From Aliiruegeria haliotis (lineage in GTDB: Bacteria; Pseudomonadota; Alphaproteobacteria; Rhodobacterales; Rhodobacteraceae), in NCBI RefSeq assembly GCF_003003255.1, contig NZ_PVTD01000004.1:296438-360437 (forward strand): a stretch of DNA of 64,000 nucleotides, given 5' to 3'. The position numbers and the translations under genes are program-made. Below the pieces are notes generated by a model. It was given only the letters and a program-made list of their open reading frames with translations, made no database searches and was not told the DNA's origin. Below are positions 43,471 through 51,737 of this stretch, in pieces. How positions within the stretch are numbered: position 1 is the stretch's first letter; every line of letters begins with the position of its first letter.

Positions 43471-43662
43471 GCAGATGGACCAGCGCATCGCCATTCACGC
43501 AAGCGGTCGGGGCAACGTCCCGGACACCCGGATCACGGGAGAGCCCGGCGAGGGCGGCACACACCGGCGCCCCGGTACGGCGCGGCCATGGGGCCAACCC
43601 GAAGCATTGCACATGCCCGGGCGCTTCCGGGCCACCCGGGATCAAACAGAGGCATTGGTTCC

Positions 43663-45075
43663 ATGACACGGACGGCATCCATCATCGGGGGCGGAGTGAT
43701 TGGCGGCGGATGGGCTGCACGGTTCCTGCTCAATGGCTGGGACGTCAGGCTCTTCGATCCCGACCCAGAGGCGGATCGCAAGGTCGCTGAAGTCCTCGCA
43801 AACGCGCGCCACGCCTTGCCGATGCTCTATGACCGCGCTCTGCCACCCGAAGGAACGCTGCGCCATGTCCCGACGATTGCGGAGGCTGTCGAGGGTGCGG
43901 ATTGGGTCCAGGAAAGCGTGCCGGAACGGCTGAATCTCAAGCACAAGGTCTATGCCGAGATCGAGGCCGCCGCCGCGCCCGAAACGCCGATCGGGTCCTC
44001 GACCTCCGGATTCAAACCCTCCGACCTTCGCAAGGGGCTCACGTATCCCGACCGTCTCTTCGTGTCGCACCCGTTCAACCCCGTCTACCTGTTGCCACTG
44101 GTGGAGGTGGTCGGCGGCAATGAACGCTCGGCCGGTATTCTGCGCGGGATCGGCATGTATCCCCTGATGGTCCGGGCCGAGATCGACGCCCATATCGCCG
44201 ACCGCCTGCTTGAGGCCGTGTGGCGCGAGAGCCTTTGGCTGGTGAAGGATGGCATCGCCACAACGGAGGAGATTGACAATGCCATCCGCTACGGGTTCGG
44301 CCTCCGCTGGGCGCAGATGGGACTGTTCGAAACTTATCGCGTTGCCGGGGGCGAGGCGGGCATGAAGCACTTCATGGCCCAGTTCGGCCCCTGCCTCTCC
44401 TGGCCCTGGACGAAGCTGATGGATGTGCCTGAACTCACCGACGACCTGGTGGATCAGATTGCGAGCCAGTCCGACGCCCAATCGGGAGACAGGTCCATCC
44501 GCGAACTGGAGCGACTGCGGGACGACAACCTGGTCGCGATGCTCCGGGCCCTGAAGGCCCGCGGTGCCGCGGCCGGTGCTTTGCTCAGCGAACACGAGGC
44601 GGCGCTCCCGTCCGGCGACCCCGGCGAGGGCCCGATTACCACCGTGAATCGCACCGTTCCCATCGACTGGACCGACTACAATGGCCACATGAACGAGAGC
44701 CGTTTCGGGCAGGCGTTTTCCGACGCCGCGGACCGGATGATGATCGAGATCGGCGCGGATGATGACTACGTCGCGAGCGGCCTGAGCTACTTTACCGTCG
44801 ACATCCGCATCCGGTTCCTCAACGAAGCAAGGGCCGGCGAACGTATCCTTGTGAAAAGCCAGGTCCTGCACGGTCACGGCAAGAAACTGCGCCTCTTCCA
44901 CCGCATGTACACTGCCGGCGGCGCAGAGATCGCCACGGCAGAACAGCTCCTGATCCACGTCAGCCTCGAAACCCGCCGCGCCTGCGCCCCCGGTGAGGCC
45001 GTGCGCACCCGTCTCGAAGCAATGGCCGCCTTGCACGCTCGCCTGCCACAGCCGGATGACAAGGAGCGCCTGTGA
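43663..45075 (+). CDS. L-carnitine dehydrogenase fused to hotdog thioesterase
   Basis: A 470-residue two-domain protein. Residues 1-315 are a 3-hydroxyacyl-CoA-dehydrogenase-like NAD enzyme with a Rossmann start IIGGGVIGGGWAARFLLNGW and the signature SHPFNPVYLLPLVEVVGG, as in carnitine 3-dehydrogenases. From about residue 330 a hotdog thioesterase domain follows (VPIDWTDYNGHMNESRFGQAF; RIRFLNEARAGERI). Rhizobial carnitine dehydrogenases carry the same extension. The first domain would oxidise carnitine to dehydrocarnitine, the second could hydrolyse betainyl-CoA to glycine betaine. It precedes the acyl-CoA dehydrogenase gene with a 1-base stop/start overlap. Confidence 0.93.
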   Translation: MTRTASIIGGGVIGGGWAARFLLNGWDVRLFDPDPEADRKVAEVLANARHALPMLYDRALPPEGTLRHVPTIAEAVEGADWVQESVPERLNLKHKVYAEIEAAAAPETPIGSSTSGFKPSDLRKGLTYPDRLFVSHPFNPVYLLPLVEVVGGNERSAGILRGIGMYPLMVRAEIDAHIADRLLEAVWRESLWLVKDGIATTEEIDNAIRYGFGLRWAQMGLFETYRVAGGEAGMKHFMAQFGPCLSWPWTKLMDVPELTDDLVDQIASQSDAQSGDRSIRELERLRDDNLVAMLRALKARGAAAGALLSEHEAALPSGDPGEGPITTVNRTVPIDWTDYNGHMNESRFGQAFSDAADRMMIEIGADDDYVASGLSYFTVDIRIRFLNEARAGERILVKSQVLHGHGKKLRLFHRMYTAGGAEIATAEQLLIHVSLETRRACAPGEAVRTRLEAMAALHARLPQPDDKERL

Positions 45076-46235
45076 TGCAATTCGGACTGACCGAGGAACA
45101 GGAGATGATCGTCGCCACCGTGCGCAGCTTCGTGGAAAAGGAGATCTACCCGCACGAAGACATGGTCGAACGCACCGGCGAGGTTCCCCGCGACATCAGC
45201 GAAGCGATCCGGCAGAAAACCATCGAACTCGGGTTTTATGCCTGCAACTTCCCGCAGGAGGTCGGCGGCGCGGGTCTGTCGCATCTGGATTTCAGCCTGG
45301 TGGAGCGCGAGTTGGGCCGCGGGTCCATGGCGCTCAACCATTTCTTCGGCAGGCCACAGAATATCCTGATGGCGTGCGAAGGCGAACAGAGGGAACGCTA
45401 TTTGCTGCCCGCCGTGCGTGGGGAGAGGATGGACGCGCTTGCCATGACAGAGCCGGATGCCGGCTCCGACGTCCGGGGGATGAAGTGCACGGCATCCCGG
45501 GTGGGTGGCGATTGGGTAGTCAACGGCTCCAAGCATTTCATCTCCGGTGCCGACCATGCAGATTTCTTCATCGTTTTCGTCGCCACAGGCGTGGACGACA
45601 CGCCGAAAGGCCCCAAGAAACGTATCACCTGCTTCCTTGTGGACCGGGACACGCCCGGCTTCGAGGTCCGCGACGGGTACACCTCCGTAAGCCACAGGGG
45701 GTACAAGAACTGCATCCTCGATTTCGACAATTGCCGTCTGCCGGATGGTCAGGTCCTTGGCGCGGTCGATGGTGGCTTTGCGGTGATGAACGAATGGCTC
45801 TATGCCACGCGCCTCACTGTTGCCGCGATGTCCGTGGGCCGGGCCCGGCGATGCTTCGACTACGCGCTGAACTACGCGGCGGAGCGCAAGCAGTTCGGCC
45901 AGCCCATCGGCAGGTTCCAGGGGATCGGCTTCCAGATTGCCGACATGATCACCGAGATCGACGCGGCAGACTGGCTGACACTGGCGGGGGCCTGGCGGCT
46001 GGACCAGAACCTGCCGGCCAACCGGGAAATCGCCTCAGCCAAGCTCTACGCGACGGAGATGCTGGCCCGTGTCACCGACACGACCCTGCAGATATTTGGT
46101 GGCATGGGGCTGATGGACGATTTCCCGATCGAGCGTTTCTGGCGCGATGCACGGGTGGAGAGGATCTGGGACGGCACCTCCGAGATCCAGCGCCATATCA
46201 TCAGCCGGGATCTACTTCGGCCGCTGGGCGCCTAA
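45075..46235 (+). CDS. Acyl-CoA dehydrogenase, candidate gamma-butyrobetainyl-CoA dehydrogenase
   Basis: A 386-residue FAD enzyme of the ACAD family. It shows the N-terminal FGLTEEQEMIVATVRSFVEKEIYP, the FAD loop AMTEPDAGSDVRGMKCTA, and the C-terminal helical half with AERKQFGQPIGRFQGIGFQIADM and LQIFGGMGLMDDFPIERFWRDARV. At the position of the usual catalytic Glu (YEGT) it has Asp366 (WDGTSEIQR). In context it would desaturate gamma-butyrobetainyl-CoA to crotonobetainyl-CoA. ATG 45075 (TGATG overlap) is chosen over the GTG at 45072. Confidence 0.9.
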   Translation: MQFGLTEEQEMIVATVRSFVEKEIYPHEDMVERTGEVPRDISEAIRQKTIELGFYACNFPQEVGGAGLSHLDFSLVERELGRGSMALNHFFGRPQNILMACEGEQRERYLLPAVRGERMDALAMTEPDAGSDVRGMKCTASRVGGDWVVNGSKHFISGADHADFFIVFVATGVDDTPKGPKKRITCFLVDRDTPGFEVRDGYTSVSHRGYKNCILDFDNCRLPDGQVLGAVDGGFAVMNEWLYATRLTVAAMSVGRARRCFDYALNYAAERKQFGQPIGRFQGIGFQIADMITEIDAADWLTLAGAWRLDQNLPANREIASAKLYATEMLARVTDTTLQIFGGMGLMDDFPIERFWRDARVERIWDGTSEIQRHIISRDLLRPLGA

Positions 46236-46278
46236 TTGCCCATGCCTGCCTCACCCGGCACATATCCCGAGGCAGACC

Positions 46279-48315
46279 ATGGCTGGTGATCTGACACGGT
46301 TGCTGCGCCCCCGGTCCATCGCCGTGGTCGGCGGCGGCTCGTGGTGCCGCCACGTCGTCACGCAATCGCGGGCCATCGGTTTCGACGGCGCGATCTGGCC
46401 GGTTCATCCCTCGTTGTCTGACATCGGGGGAGAGCCTGCCTACCGCTCCGTCATTGACCTTCCCGCACCGCCGGACGCGGCGTTCATCGGTGTGAACCGG
46501 ATCGCGACGATCGATATCGTCAGCCAACTGGCGGTCATGGGTGCCGGTGGCGCGGTCTGCCTTGCATCCGGGTTTCTGGAGGCTCAGGCGGAATCCGGAG
46601 ATGGCGCGGAGATGCAACGCAGACTGCTCGACGCGGCCGGGACAATGCGGCTGATCGGCCCGAACTGCTATGGCTTTCTGAACCTCCTGGATGGCGCCGC
46701 GCTCTGGCCCGACCAGCACGGAAGCCTGCGTTGCGACCGTGGCGTCGCCATTCTCACGCAAAGCTCCAACATCGCCCTGAACGTCACGATGCAGCAACGC
46801 GGTCTTCCGCTGGCCTATGTGGCAACGATCGGCAACCAGGCGCAGACCAGCCTAGCCGAACTGGGGGCCGCGATGCTCGAGGATCCCCGGGTGACGGCGT
46901 TGGGGCTCCACATCGAAGGCATCGACAGCATCCGGGCATTCGAGGCACTGGCTGCGACCGCGCACGGCCTCGGCAAACCCGTTGTGGCCCTGAAGGTCGG
47001 CCGCTCCGAGCAGGCGCGCGCCGCAACCATCTCCCACACGGCGTCGATCGCGGGAGAGGCCGCCGGTGCCGAGGCGCTGCTCAGGCGTCTGGGGATCGGT
47101 CAGGTTGGCAGCCTGCCAGCGCTGTTAGAAGTGCTCAAGCTCCTGCATGTTGCGGGCCCGTTGCGCTCTGGCAGGATCGGCTCCCTCTCCTGCTCCGGCG
47201 GTGAAGCCGGGCTGATCGCCGACGCCGTCGTGGGGTATGGGCTGACCTTTCCCGCCCTTACAGAGCAGCAGACGGAAGGTTTGCGCGACGCTCTGGGGCC
47301 GATGGTCGCTCTCGCCAACCCGCTGGACTATCACACCTATGTCTGGGGCGATGCCCCGGCGCTGACCCGGGCCTTCCGCGCGATGCTGGACCCGGGGCTG
47401 GCGATGGTCGTGCTCATCCTCGACATTCCCAGGCGCGATCGCTGCGACGCCCACGAATGGGAGACGACGCTGCGCGCCATGGCCGACGCCGCGCGTGGCA
47501 GCGGTGTTCCCGTGGCTGTCGCCGCCAGCCTCGCGGAGAACATGCCGGAGGACATCGCGGCGATGCTGATCGAACTTGGGATCGTGCCCTTCTGCGGGCT
47601 TGCAGTGGCCGTCGAGGCGATGGATGTCGCAGCCGGGCTGGGTATGGAATCCCCATGCTCTCCGGCGTTCCTCCCAACGGAAGCCGAATGGACACGCACC
47701 CTGACCGAGTCCGCTGCGAAGGCGCGCCTCGCGGCCGCAGGGCTGCGGGTGCCCGCGGCGGCCCGCGCAAGCACGCCCAAAGGCGCCGCGATCTGCGCCG
47801 AAACGATCGGCTTTCCGGTCGCGCTCAAGGGAGAGGGCTTCGCCCACAAGGCGGAGGCCGGCGCTGTCCTGCTCGACCTCACGACCGCGCAATCCGTGGC
47901 AGAGGCCGCGCGCGCGATGCCGTGCAAAAGCTGGCTGGTCGAGAAGATGGTGACCGGCCCGGTGGCCGAACTGCTCATTGGTGTCGTGCGGGACCCCGCG
48001 CATGGATTTGTTCTGACCCTTGCGGCGGGGGGTACGCTGACGGAAGTTCTGGACGACAGCGCCTCGCTCCTCGTCCCCGCGTCCGCCGAAGAGGTCGGCA
48101 GCGCGCTTCGATCGCTTCGGATTGCCCGGGTTCTGGACGGGTACCGAGGGCGCCCGGCGGCAAACATCGACGCCATCATTGCTGCCGTGATGGGCTTGCA
48201 GGCGCTTGTCCAACAGGGTGCAATCGAGGAGATCGAGATCAACCCGCTCATCTGCACGCCGGAGGCCGCCATTGCAGCCGACGCCCTGATCAGAACCGGA
48301 GACACCGATGACTGA
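46279..48315 (+). CDS. Acetyl-CoA synthetase (NDP-forming)-type acid-CoA ligase, fused alpha/beta
   Basis: A 678-residue ligase. The alpha part has a CoA-binding domain (LLRPRSIAVVGGGSW), the succinyl-CoA-synthetase-like middle (IGPNCYGFLN; VAILTQSSNIALNVTMQQRG) and the phospho-His loop AATISHTASIAGEAAG with His253. The beta ATP-grasp part occupies the last 200 residues (LAAAGLRVPAAARAS; PVALKGEGFAHKAEAGAVLLDL; IEEIEINPLICTPEA). It makes acyl-CoA with ATP to ADP conversion. In the cluster it likely activates gamma-butyrobetaine, crotonobetaine or carnitine, a job done by an AMP-forming ligase (CaiC) in enteric bacteria. Its stop overlaps the caiD-like start by 8 bp. Confidence 0.92.
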   Translation: MAGDLTRLLRPRSIAVVGGGSWCRHVVTQSRAIGFDGAIWPVHPSLSDIGGEPAYRSVIDLPAPPDAAFIGVNRIATIDIVSQLAVMGAGGAVCLASGFLEAQAESGDGAEMQRRLLDAAGTMRLIGPNCYGFLNLLDGAALWPDQHGSLRCDRGVAILTQSSNIALNVTMQQRGLPLAYVATIGNQAQTSLAELGAAMLEDPRVTALGLHIEGIDSIRAFEALAATAHGLGKPVVALKVGRSEQARAATISHTASIAGEAAGAEALLRRLGIGQVGSLPALLEVLKLLHVAGPLRSGRIGSLSCSGGEAGLIADAVVGYGLTFPALTEQQTEGLRDALGPMVALANPLDYHTYVWGDAPALTRAFRAMLDPGLAMVVLILDIPRRDRCDAHEWETTLRAMADAARGSGVPVAVAASLAENMPEDIAAMLIELGIVPFCGLAVAVEAMDVAAGLGMESPCSPAFLPTEAEWTRTLTESAAKARLAAAGLRVPAAARASTPKGAAICAETIGFPVALKGEGFAHKAEAGAVLLDLTTAQSVAEAARAMPCKSWLVEKMVTGPVAELLIGVVRDPAHGFVLTLAAGGTLTEVLDDSASLLVPASAEEVGSALRSLRIARVLDGYRGRPAANIDAIIAAVMGLQALVQQGAIEEIEINPLICTPEAAIAADALIRTGDTDD

Positions 48316-49093
48316 CATGCCGATCAAGACACGCCGCGAGGGCAGCATTCTGGAGGTCACGCTGGACCGCCCCAAGGCCAATGCCATCGACCTGGCCACC
48401 AGCCGGATCATGGGTGACACCTTCCGGGCGTTCCGGGACGACGACACACTGAGGGTGGCGATCCTGCGGGCAGCGGGCGAGAAGTTCTTCTGCCCGGGCT
48501 GGGACCTGAAGGCTGCGGCTGACGGAGACGCGGTGGACGGCGACTACGGCGTGGGCGGCTTCGGCGGGTTGCAGGAACTGCCGCATCTGAACAAGCCGGT
48601 GATTTGCGCAGTCAACGGCATCTGCTGTGGGGGCGGGCTGGAACTGGCCCTGTCCTGCGACCTGATCCTTGCCTCGGACAATGCGTCCTTTGCCCTTCCG
48701 GAAATCCGTTCCGGCACCGTGGCCGACGCCGCCTCCGTCAAGTTGCCGAAACGAATCCCGTATCACGTGGCCATGGACCTGCTTCTCACCGGGCGTTGGT
48801 TCGACGCCGAGGAGGCACGGCAATGGGGCATCGTCAAGGAGATCACTACGCCCGAGGAGTTGCCGCGAAAGGTATGGGAACTGGCCCGCTTGCTCGAATC
48901 TGGACCGCCACTGGTTCAGGCCGCCATCAAGGAGATCGTCAGAGAGGCCGAGGACATGACGTTCCAGGACGCCCTCAACAAGATCACCCGCAGCCAGTTC
49001 CGGACGGTCGAGACCCTTTATCGCTCCGAAGATCAGCAGGAAGGTGCACGAGCCTTTGCGGAAGGGCGGGATCCAGTCTGGAAAGGGCGTTGA
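48308..49093 (+). CDS. caiD: Crotonobetainyl-CoA hydratase (CaiD-like, crotonase family)
   Basis: A 261-residue crotonase-fold enzyme that interconverts crotonobetainyl-CoA and L-carnitinyl-CoA. Similarity to E. coli CaiD as I know it is strong along the whole length: FCPGWDLKAA near residue 62 (oxyanion), GGFGGLQEL, NKPVICAVNGICCGGGLELAL with Glu112, SFALPEIRSGTV with Glu132, EEARQWGIVKEI, and the diagnostic end FAEGRDPVWKGR. ATG 48308 starts within the ligase gene. The gene after it is on the opposite strand, with stops adjoining, so it ends the rightward cluster. Confidence 0.92.
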   Translation: MTDMPIKTRREGSILEVTLDRPKANAIDLATSRIMGDTFRAFRDDDTLRVAILRAAGEKFFCPGWDLKAAADGDAVDGDYGVGGFGGLQELPHLNKPVICAVNGICCGGGLELALSCDLILASDNASFALPEIRSGTVADAASVKLPKRIPYHVAMDLLLTGRWFDAEEARQWGIVKEITTPEELPRKVWELARLLESGPPLVQAAIKEIVREAEDMTFQDALNKITRSQFRTVETLYRSEDQQEGARAFAEGRDPVWKGR

Positions 49094-49678
49094 TCATCCG
49101 TTGATATAGAGCGGCTCCTCCGGCACGGGTCCGATCCGGAAATCCTCGAAGACCACGGACAGGCCGCCAGTCTCCGGCGCACAGGCCATCGGGCCAAGCC
49201 GGGCGGTGTCGAAGGTGAAATCCGCCACGCGCAGGATCTGCCATCCCTGCGCCACCTTCGCATGAAGGATCGCGGCAGTCGGCGTGACCGTCAGGCGAAT
49301 GCGCAACCTGTCCACGTCCGGCGCGGGCGCCATCGACCAGTCGGAGGCGCCTCGGGTCACCACGGCCGCAAGATTGGGAAGGCCGTCGGCGAACTCGATG
49401 CCGAACTTGATCCACTGGCTCTCGTCCACCCAGAGCAGGAAACCGGCCTGTTCGTACTTTCCTGTGAAGGCACCGCCAAAGGTGATCTCCGCCGCAAAGA
49501 GCCTTGGCACGTCCATCAGCAATGCATGGCCGGAGGCACGGGTAAAGCCGTAGTGGGTCTGGCGCCAGAAATCGGTTCCCCGTGTCACGTCGAATGCCAG
49601 CCTGTCGGGAGATGTCTCCTGACGTTCGGGAGGGTTCAGCCATGTCCCCTGCTCGAAGCCCAGTTGTGTCCAGTTCAT
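49094..49678 (-). CDS. DUF1349 family protein (concanavalin-like beta sandwich)
   Basis: A 194-residue soluble protein of the DUF1349 family (beta-xylosidase-C-terminal-like lectin fold). Typical stretches are TDFWRQTHYGFTRASGHALLMD, KYEQAGFLLWVDESQWIKFGIEF and LTVTPTAAILHAKVAQGWQILR. No catalytic residues are assigned in the family; carbohydrate binding is a guess by fold. There is a strong GGAGGAG site before ATG 49678. Its stop abuts the caiD-like stop (0 bp). It is not clearly linked to the carnitine or arginine genes. Confidence 0.9.
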   Translation of the reverse strand: MNWTQLGFEQGTWLNPPERQETSPDRLAFDVTRGTDFWRQTHYGFTRASGHALLMDVPRLFAAEITFGGAFTGKYEQAGFLLWVDESQWIKFGIEFADGLPNLAAVVTRGASDWSMAPAPDVDRLRIRLTVTPTAAILHAKVAQGWQILRVADFTFDTARLGPMACAPETGGLSVVFEDFRIGPVPEEPLYING

Positions 49679-49812
49679 CCGCGCTCTCTCCTCCCACGTG
49701 TTTGCCCACCGCACCATTTGACCGGCATAGGTGTCCCTCGCCCGGCAATGGAACCGAACCCTGACACGGTGCACCTTGCCGATTTCCAGACCGGCCCCGG
49801 GAGCGGGGACGC

Positions 49813-50775
49813 CTAGCGCAGGTCGGATTTCGTGTAATGTCGCTCAATCCGCGCCTGGATCAACTCGAAACAGATCGACATCGCCCAGTAGATCAGGGAG
49901 GCCGTGATCAGCATCTCCACGTGTTTGAACTCCGATTTCCCGGCCGTCTTGGCGAGGAAAGTCAGTTCCCACACCCCCACCACGGAAACCAGCGAGCTGT
50001 CTTTCAGCATGGCGATGAACTGGTTGCCCGTTGGCGGCACGATCAGGCGCATCGCCTGCGGCATCACCACCTTGGTAAAGATCTGCGGCCCCTTTAGGCC
50101 AAGCGCGGCAGCCGCTTCCGACTGGCCCCTCGGCACCCCGAGGATCCCGGCCCGGAAGATCTCGGCCATGTAGGCGCCGTAGCAGATGGAGAGCGCCGCG
50201 ATCCCGGCCGGGATCGGGTCCACAACGAAACCAAGCTGCGGCAGGCCAAGGTAGATCAGGTAGATCTGCATCAGGAGCGGCAGACCGCGGAAGAAGGAGA
50301 TGTAGAAGGTCGAAACCCCGAAGAACAAGGGGTTCGACGACAGCTTCGCGACCGCAGCGACCATTGCAATGACACAGGCGATGGCGATGGAAATCAGCGA
50401 CACGTAGATCGTTGTGACAGCGCCTTGCGAGATCAGGAACCAGAGCTTCTTCTGGATGAAGGCGAAGTCGAGCCCAAAGGACAGAAAGAAGGCGAGAAAC
50501 AGGGCGAGCAGTTCCAGCCAGACGACGGGCAGTTGCAGCCGGCGCGGCAGAAGATCCAGCACGACGAGGTTCACACCAAGCAGGAAGGTCGCCACCAGCC
50601 CGGTTGCGAACCGTCCGTACAGCCCGGAGTCTGCGGGCTCGCCGATCGCCGGGCGCAACATTTCTCCCAGCATCGACCCGCGAATATCAAGCGCCATGAA
50701 CAACAGAAGCGACGCCAGCGACGCCGTGATCAGCCGGATCCGGCGGTCCTCAAGGAGGGCGAGCATCTGCATCAT
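49813..50775 (-). CDS. Amino acid ABC transporter permease (HisM/ArtQ class) with N-terminal extension
   Basis: A permease of about 320 residues. The canonical unit starts near residue 105 (WFLISQGAVTTIYVSLISIAIACVIAMV) and carries TFYISFFRGLPLLMQIYLIYLGLPQ and the EAA loop SEAAAALGLKGPQIFTKVVMPQAMRLIVPP, then MLKDSSLVSVVG. The first 100 residues add about three membrane segments (LITASLASLLLFMALDI; FATGLVATFLLGVNLVVLDLL; VVWLELLALFLAFFLSFG) not found in ordinary 220-residue permeases. I use ATG 50775 because the GTG at 50799 lies inside a hairpin. With the binding protein it should import arginine or a related amino acid; the ATPase gene is not next to it. Confidence 0.92.
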   Translation of the reverse strand: MMQMLALLEDRRIRLITASLASLLLFMALDIRGSMLGEMLRPAIGEPADSGLYGRFATGLVATFLLGVNLVVLDLLPRRLQLPVVWLELLALFLAFFLSFGLDFAFIQKKLWFLISQGAVTTIYVSLISIAIACVIAMVAAVAKLSSNPLFFGVSTFYISFFRGLPLLMQIYLIYLGLPQLGFVVDPIPAGIAALSICYGAYMAEIFRAGILGVPRGQSEAAAALGLKGPQIFTKVVMPQAMRLIVPPTGNQFIAMLKDSSLVSVVGVWELTFLAKTAGKSEFKHVEMLITASLIYWAMSICFELIQARIERHYTKSDLR

Positions 50776-50798
50776 GTCGGAGGTCTCCGGCTGGGGCA

Positions 50799-50823
50799 CC
50801 TCCCCGGGACTGACCCGGGGAGG
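50799..50823 (-). promoter_or_regulatory. Intercistronic hairpin between binding protein and permease genes
   Basis: A perfect 10-bp GC stem (50799-50808 with 50814-50823) and a 5-nt loop follow the binding-protein stop by 9 bp, with no T-run. It parallels the hairpin at 31878-31903 and likely sets the level of binding protein above permease. Confidence 0.6.
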
Positions 50824-50832
50824 CGGAAGGGG

Positions 50833-51660
50833 TTACTTGACGGACGTGTAGTCGACGCCAAACCATTTCTCGGACAGCGCGGTCAGCGTGCCGTCGTCAT
50901 GCATGGCCTGCACGACTTCGGCAATCTTTGCATCGAACGCCTCGTCGCCTTTGTCGGTCGCCACAGCCAGCGGCTCGTAGAAGGCCGGGTCGCCCACGAT
51001 CTTCATCGGGTAGTTGTTCTTCTGGGCTTCGAGGATCGTCGGCATGGCGGACATCACCGCGTCCAGACGCTTGCCATCGCCAATGCGCAGATCGTCGTAG
51101 GCGGAGGTGTCGGTGTCATAGGTGCGGATCTCGCCCGCAGTCACCTGGTAGTCGAAGGCCGGAACGCCCTCGGCATCGATCACGAGGTTCTTTTGCAGGT
51201 AGGCGTCATAAGTGCAGCCGCCGCAAACGCCGATCGTCTTGCCGCTCAGCTCTGCAATGGAGGAGACCGCGCTGTCGTTGTGGACGGCGAATGCCGCGGG
51301 CACATAGTAGTAGATCGCCGGGAAGCCGAGCACCTGCGCACGCTGTGCCGTCGGGGTCATCGACCCGATGGAAACATCCCAGCGGCCGTTCCAGCGACCG
51401 GCTGTGATGATGTCCCACGAGGGGGTGACAATCTCCAACTCCACGCCAAGACGCTTCGCGACCTCCTTGCCGACGTCGATATCGAAACCATCCATCTCGT
51501 TGGCATCGTTCAGGAAACTCTGCGGCGGGTAGGCCGGGTCGGAGGACATGACGAGCTTGCCTTCGCTCATCACCCGGTCGAGTGTCTCACCCGCGATACC
51601 GGGGGTGGCGACGAGCAGTGCGAGTACGGCGCTGCCAAGCAGTCTGACTGAGGTCTTCAT
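50833..51660 (-). CDS. Amino-acid-type ABC transporter substrate-binding protein
   Basis: A 275-residue periplasmic binding protein of family 3. The signal is MKTSVRLLGSAVLALLVATPGIA, cleaved before GETLDRV. The mature fold shows KLVMSSDPAYPPQSFL, MDGFDIDVGKEVAKRLGVE, WDVSIGSMTPTAQRA (the Thr-x2-Arg-like ligand site) and the ELSGKTIGVCGGCTYDAYL switch. Two Cys in VCGGCTY may form a disulfide. Gene context, downstream of arginine transaminase pathway genes, suggests a basic amino acid or guanidino ligand, but this is not proven. Confidence 0.93.
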   Translation of the reverse strand: MKTSVRLLGSAVLALLVATPGIAGETLDRVMSEGKLVMSSDPAYPPQSFLNDANEMDGFDIDVGKEVAKRLGVELEIVTPSWDIITAGRWNGRWDVSIGSMTPTAQRAQVLGFPAIYYYVPAAFAVHNDSAVSSIAELSGKTIGVCGGCTYDAYLQKNLVIDAEGVPAFDYQVTAGEIRTYDTDTSAYDDLRIGDGKRLDAVMSAMPTILEAQKNNYPMKIVGDPAFYEPLAVATDKGDEAFDAKIAEVVQAMHDDGTLTALSEKWFGVDYTSVK

Positions 51661-51737
51661 GGTGTTCCTCTTCTGTTGGTGGCCATGGTGGCCGTTTGTG
51701 ATCCGTGCAGCGGCACGGATTGATTGGGCGGCGCGGT

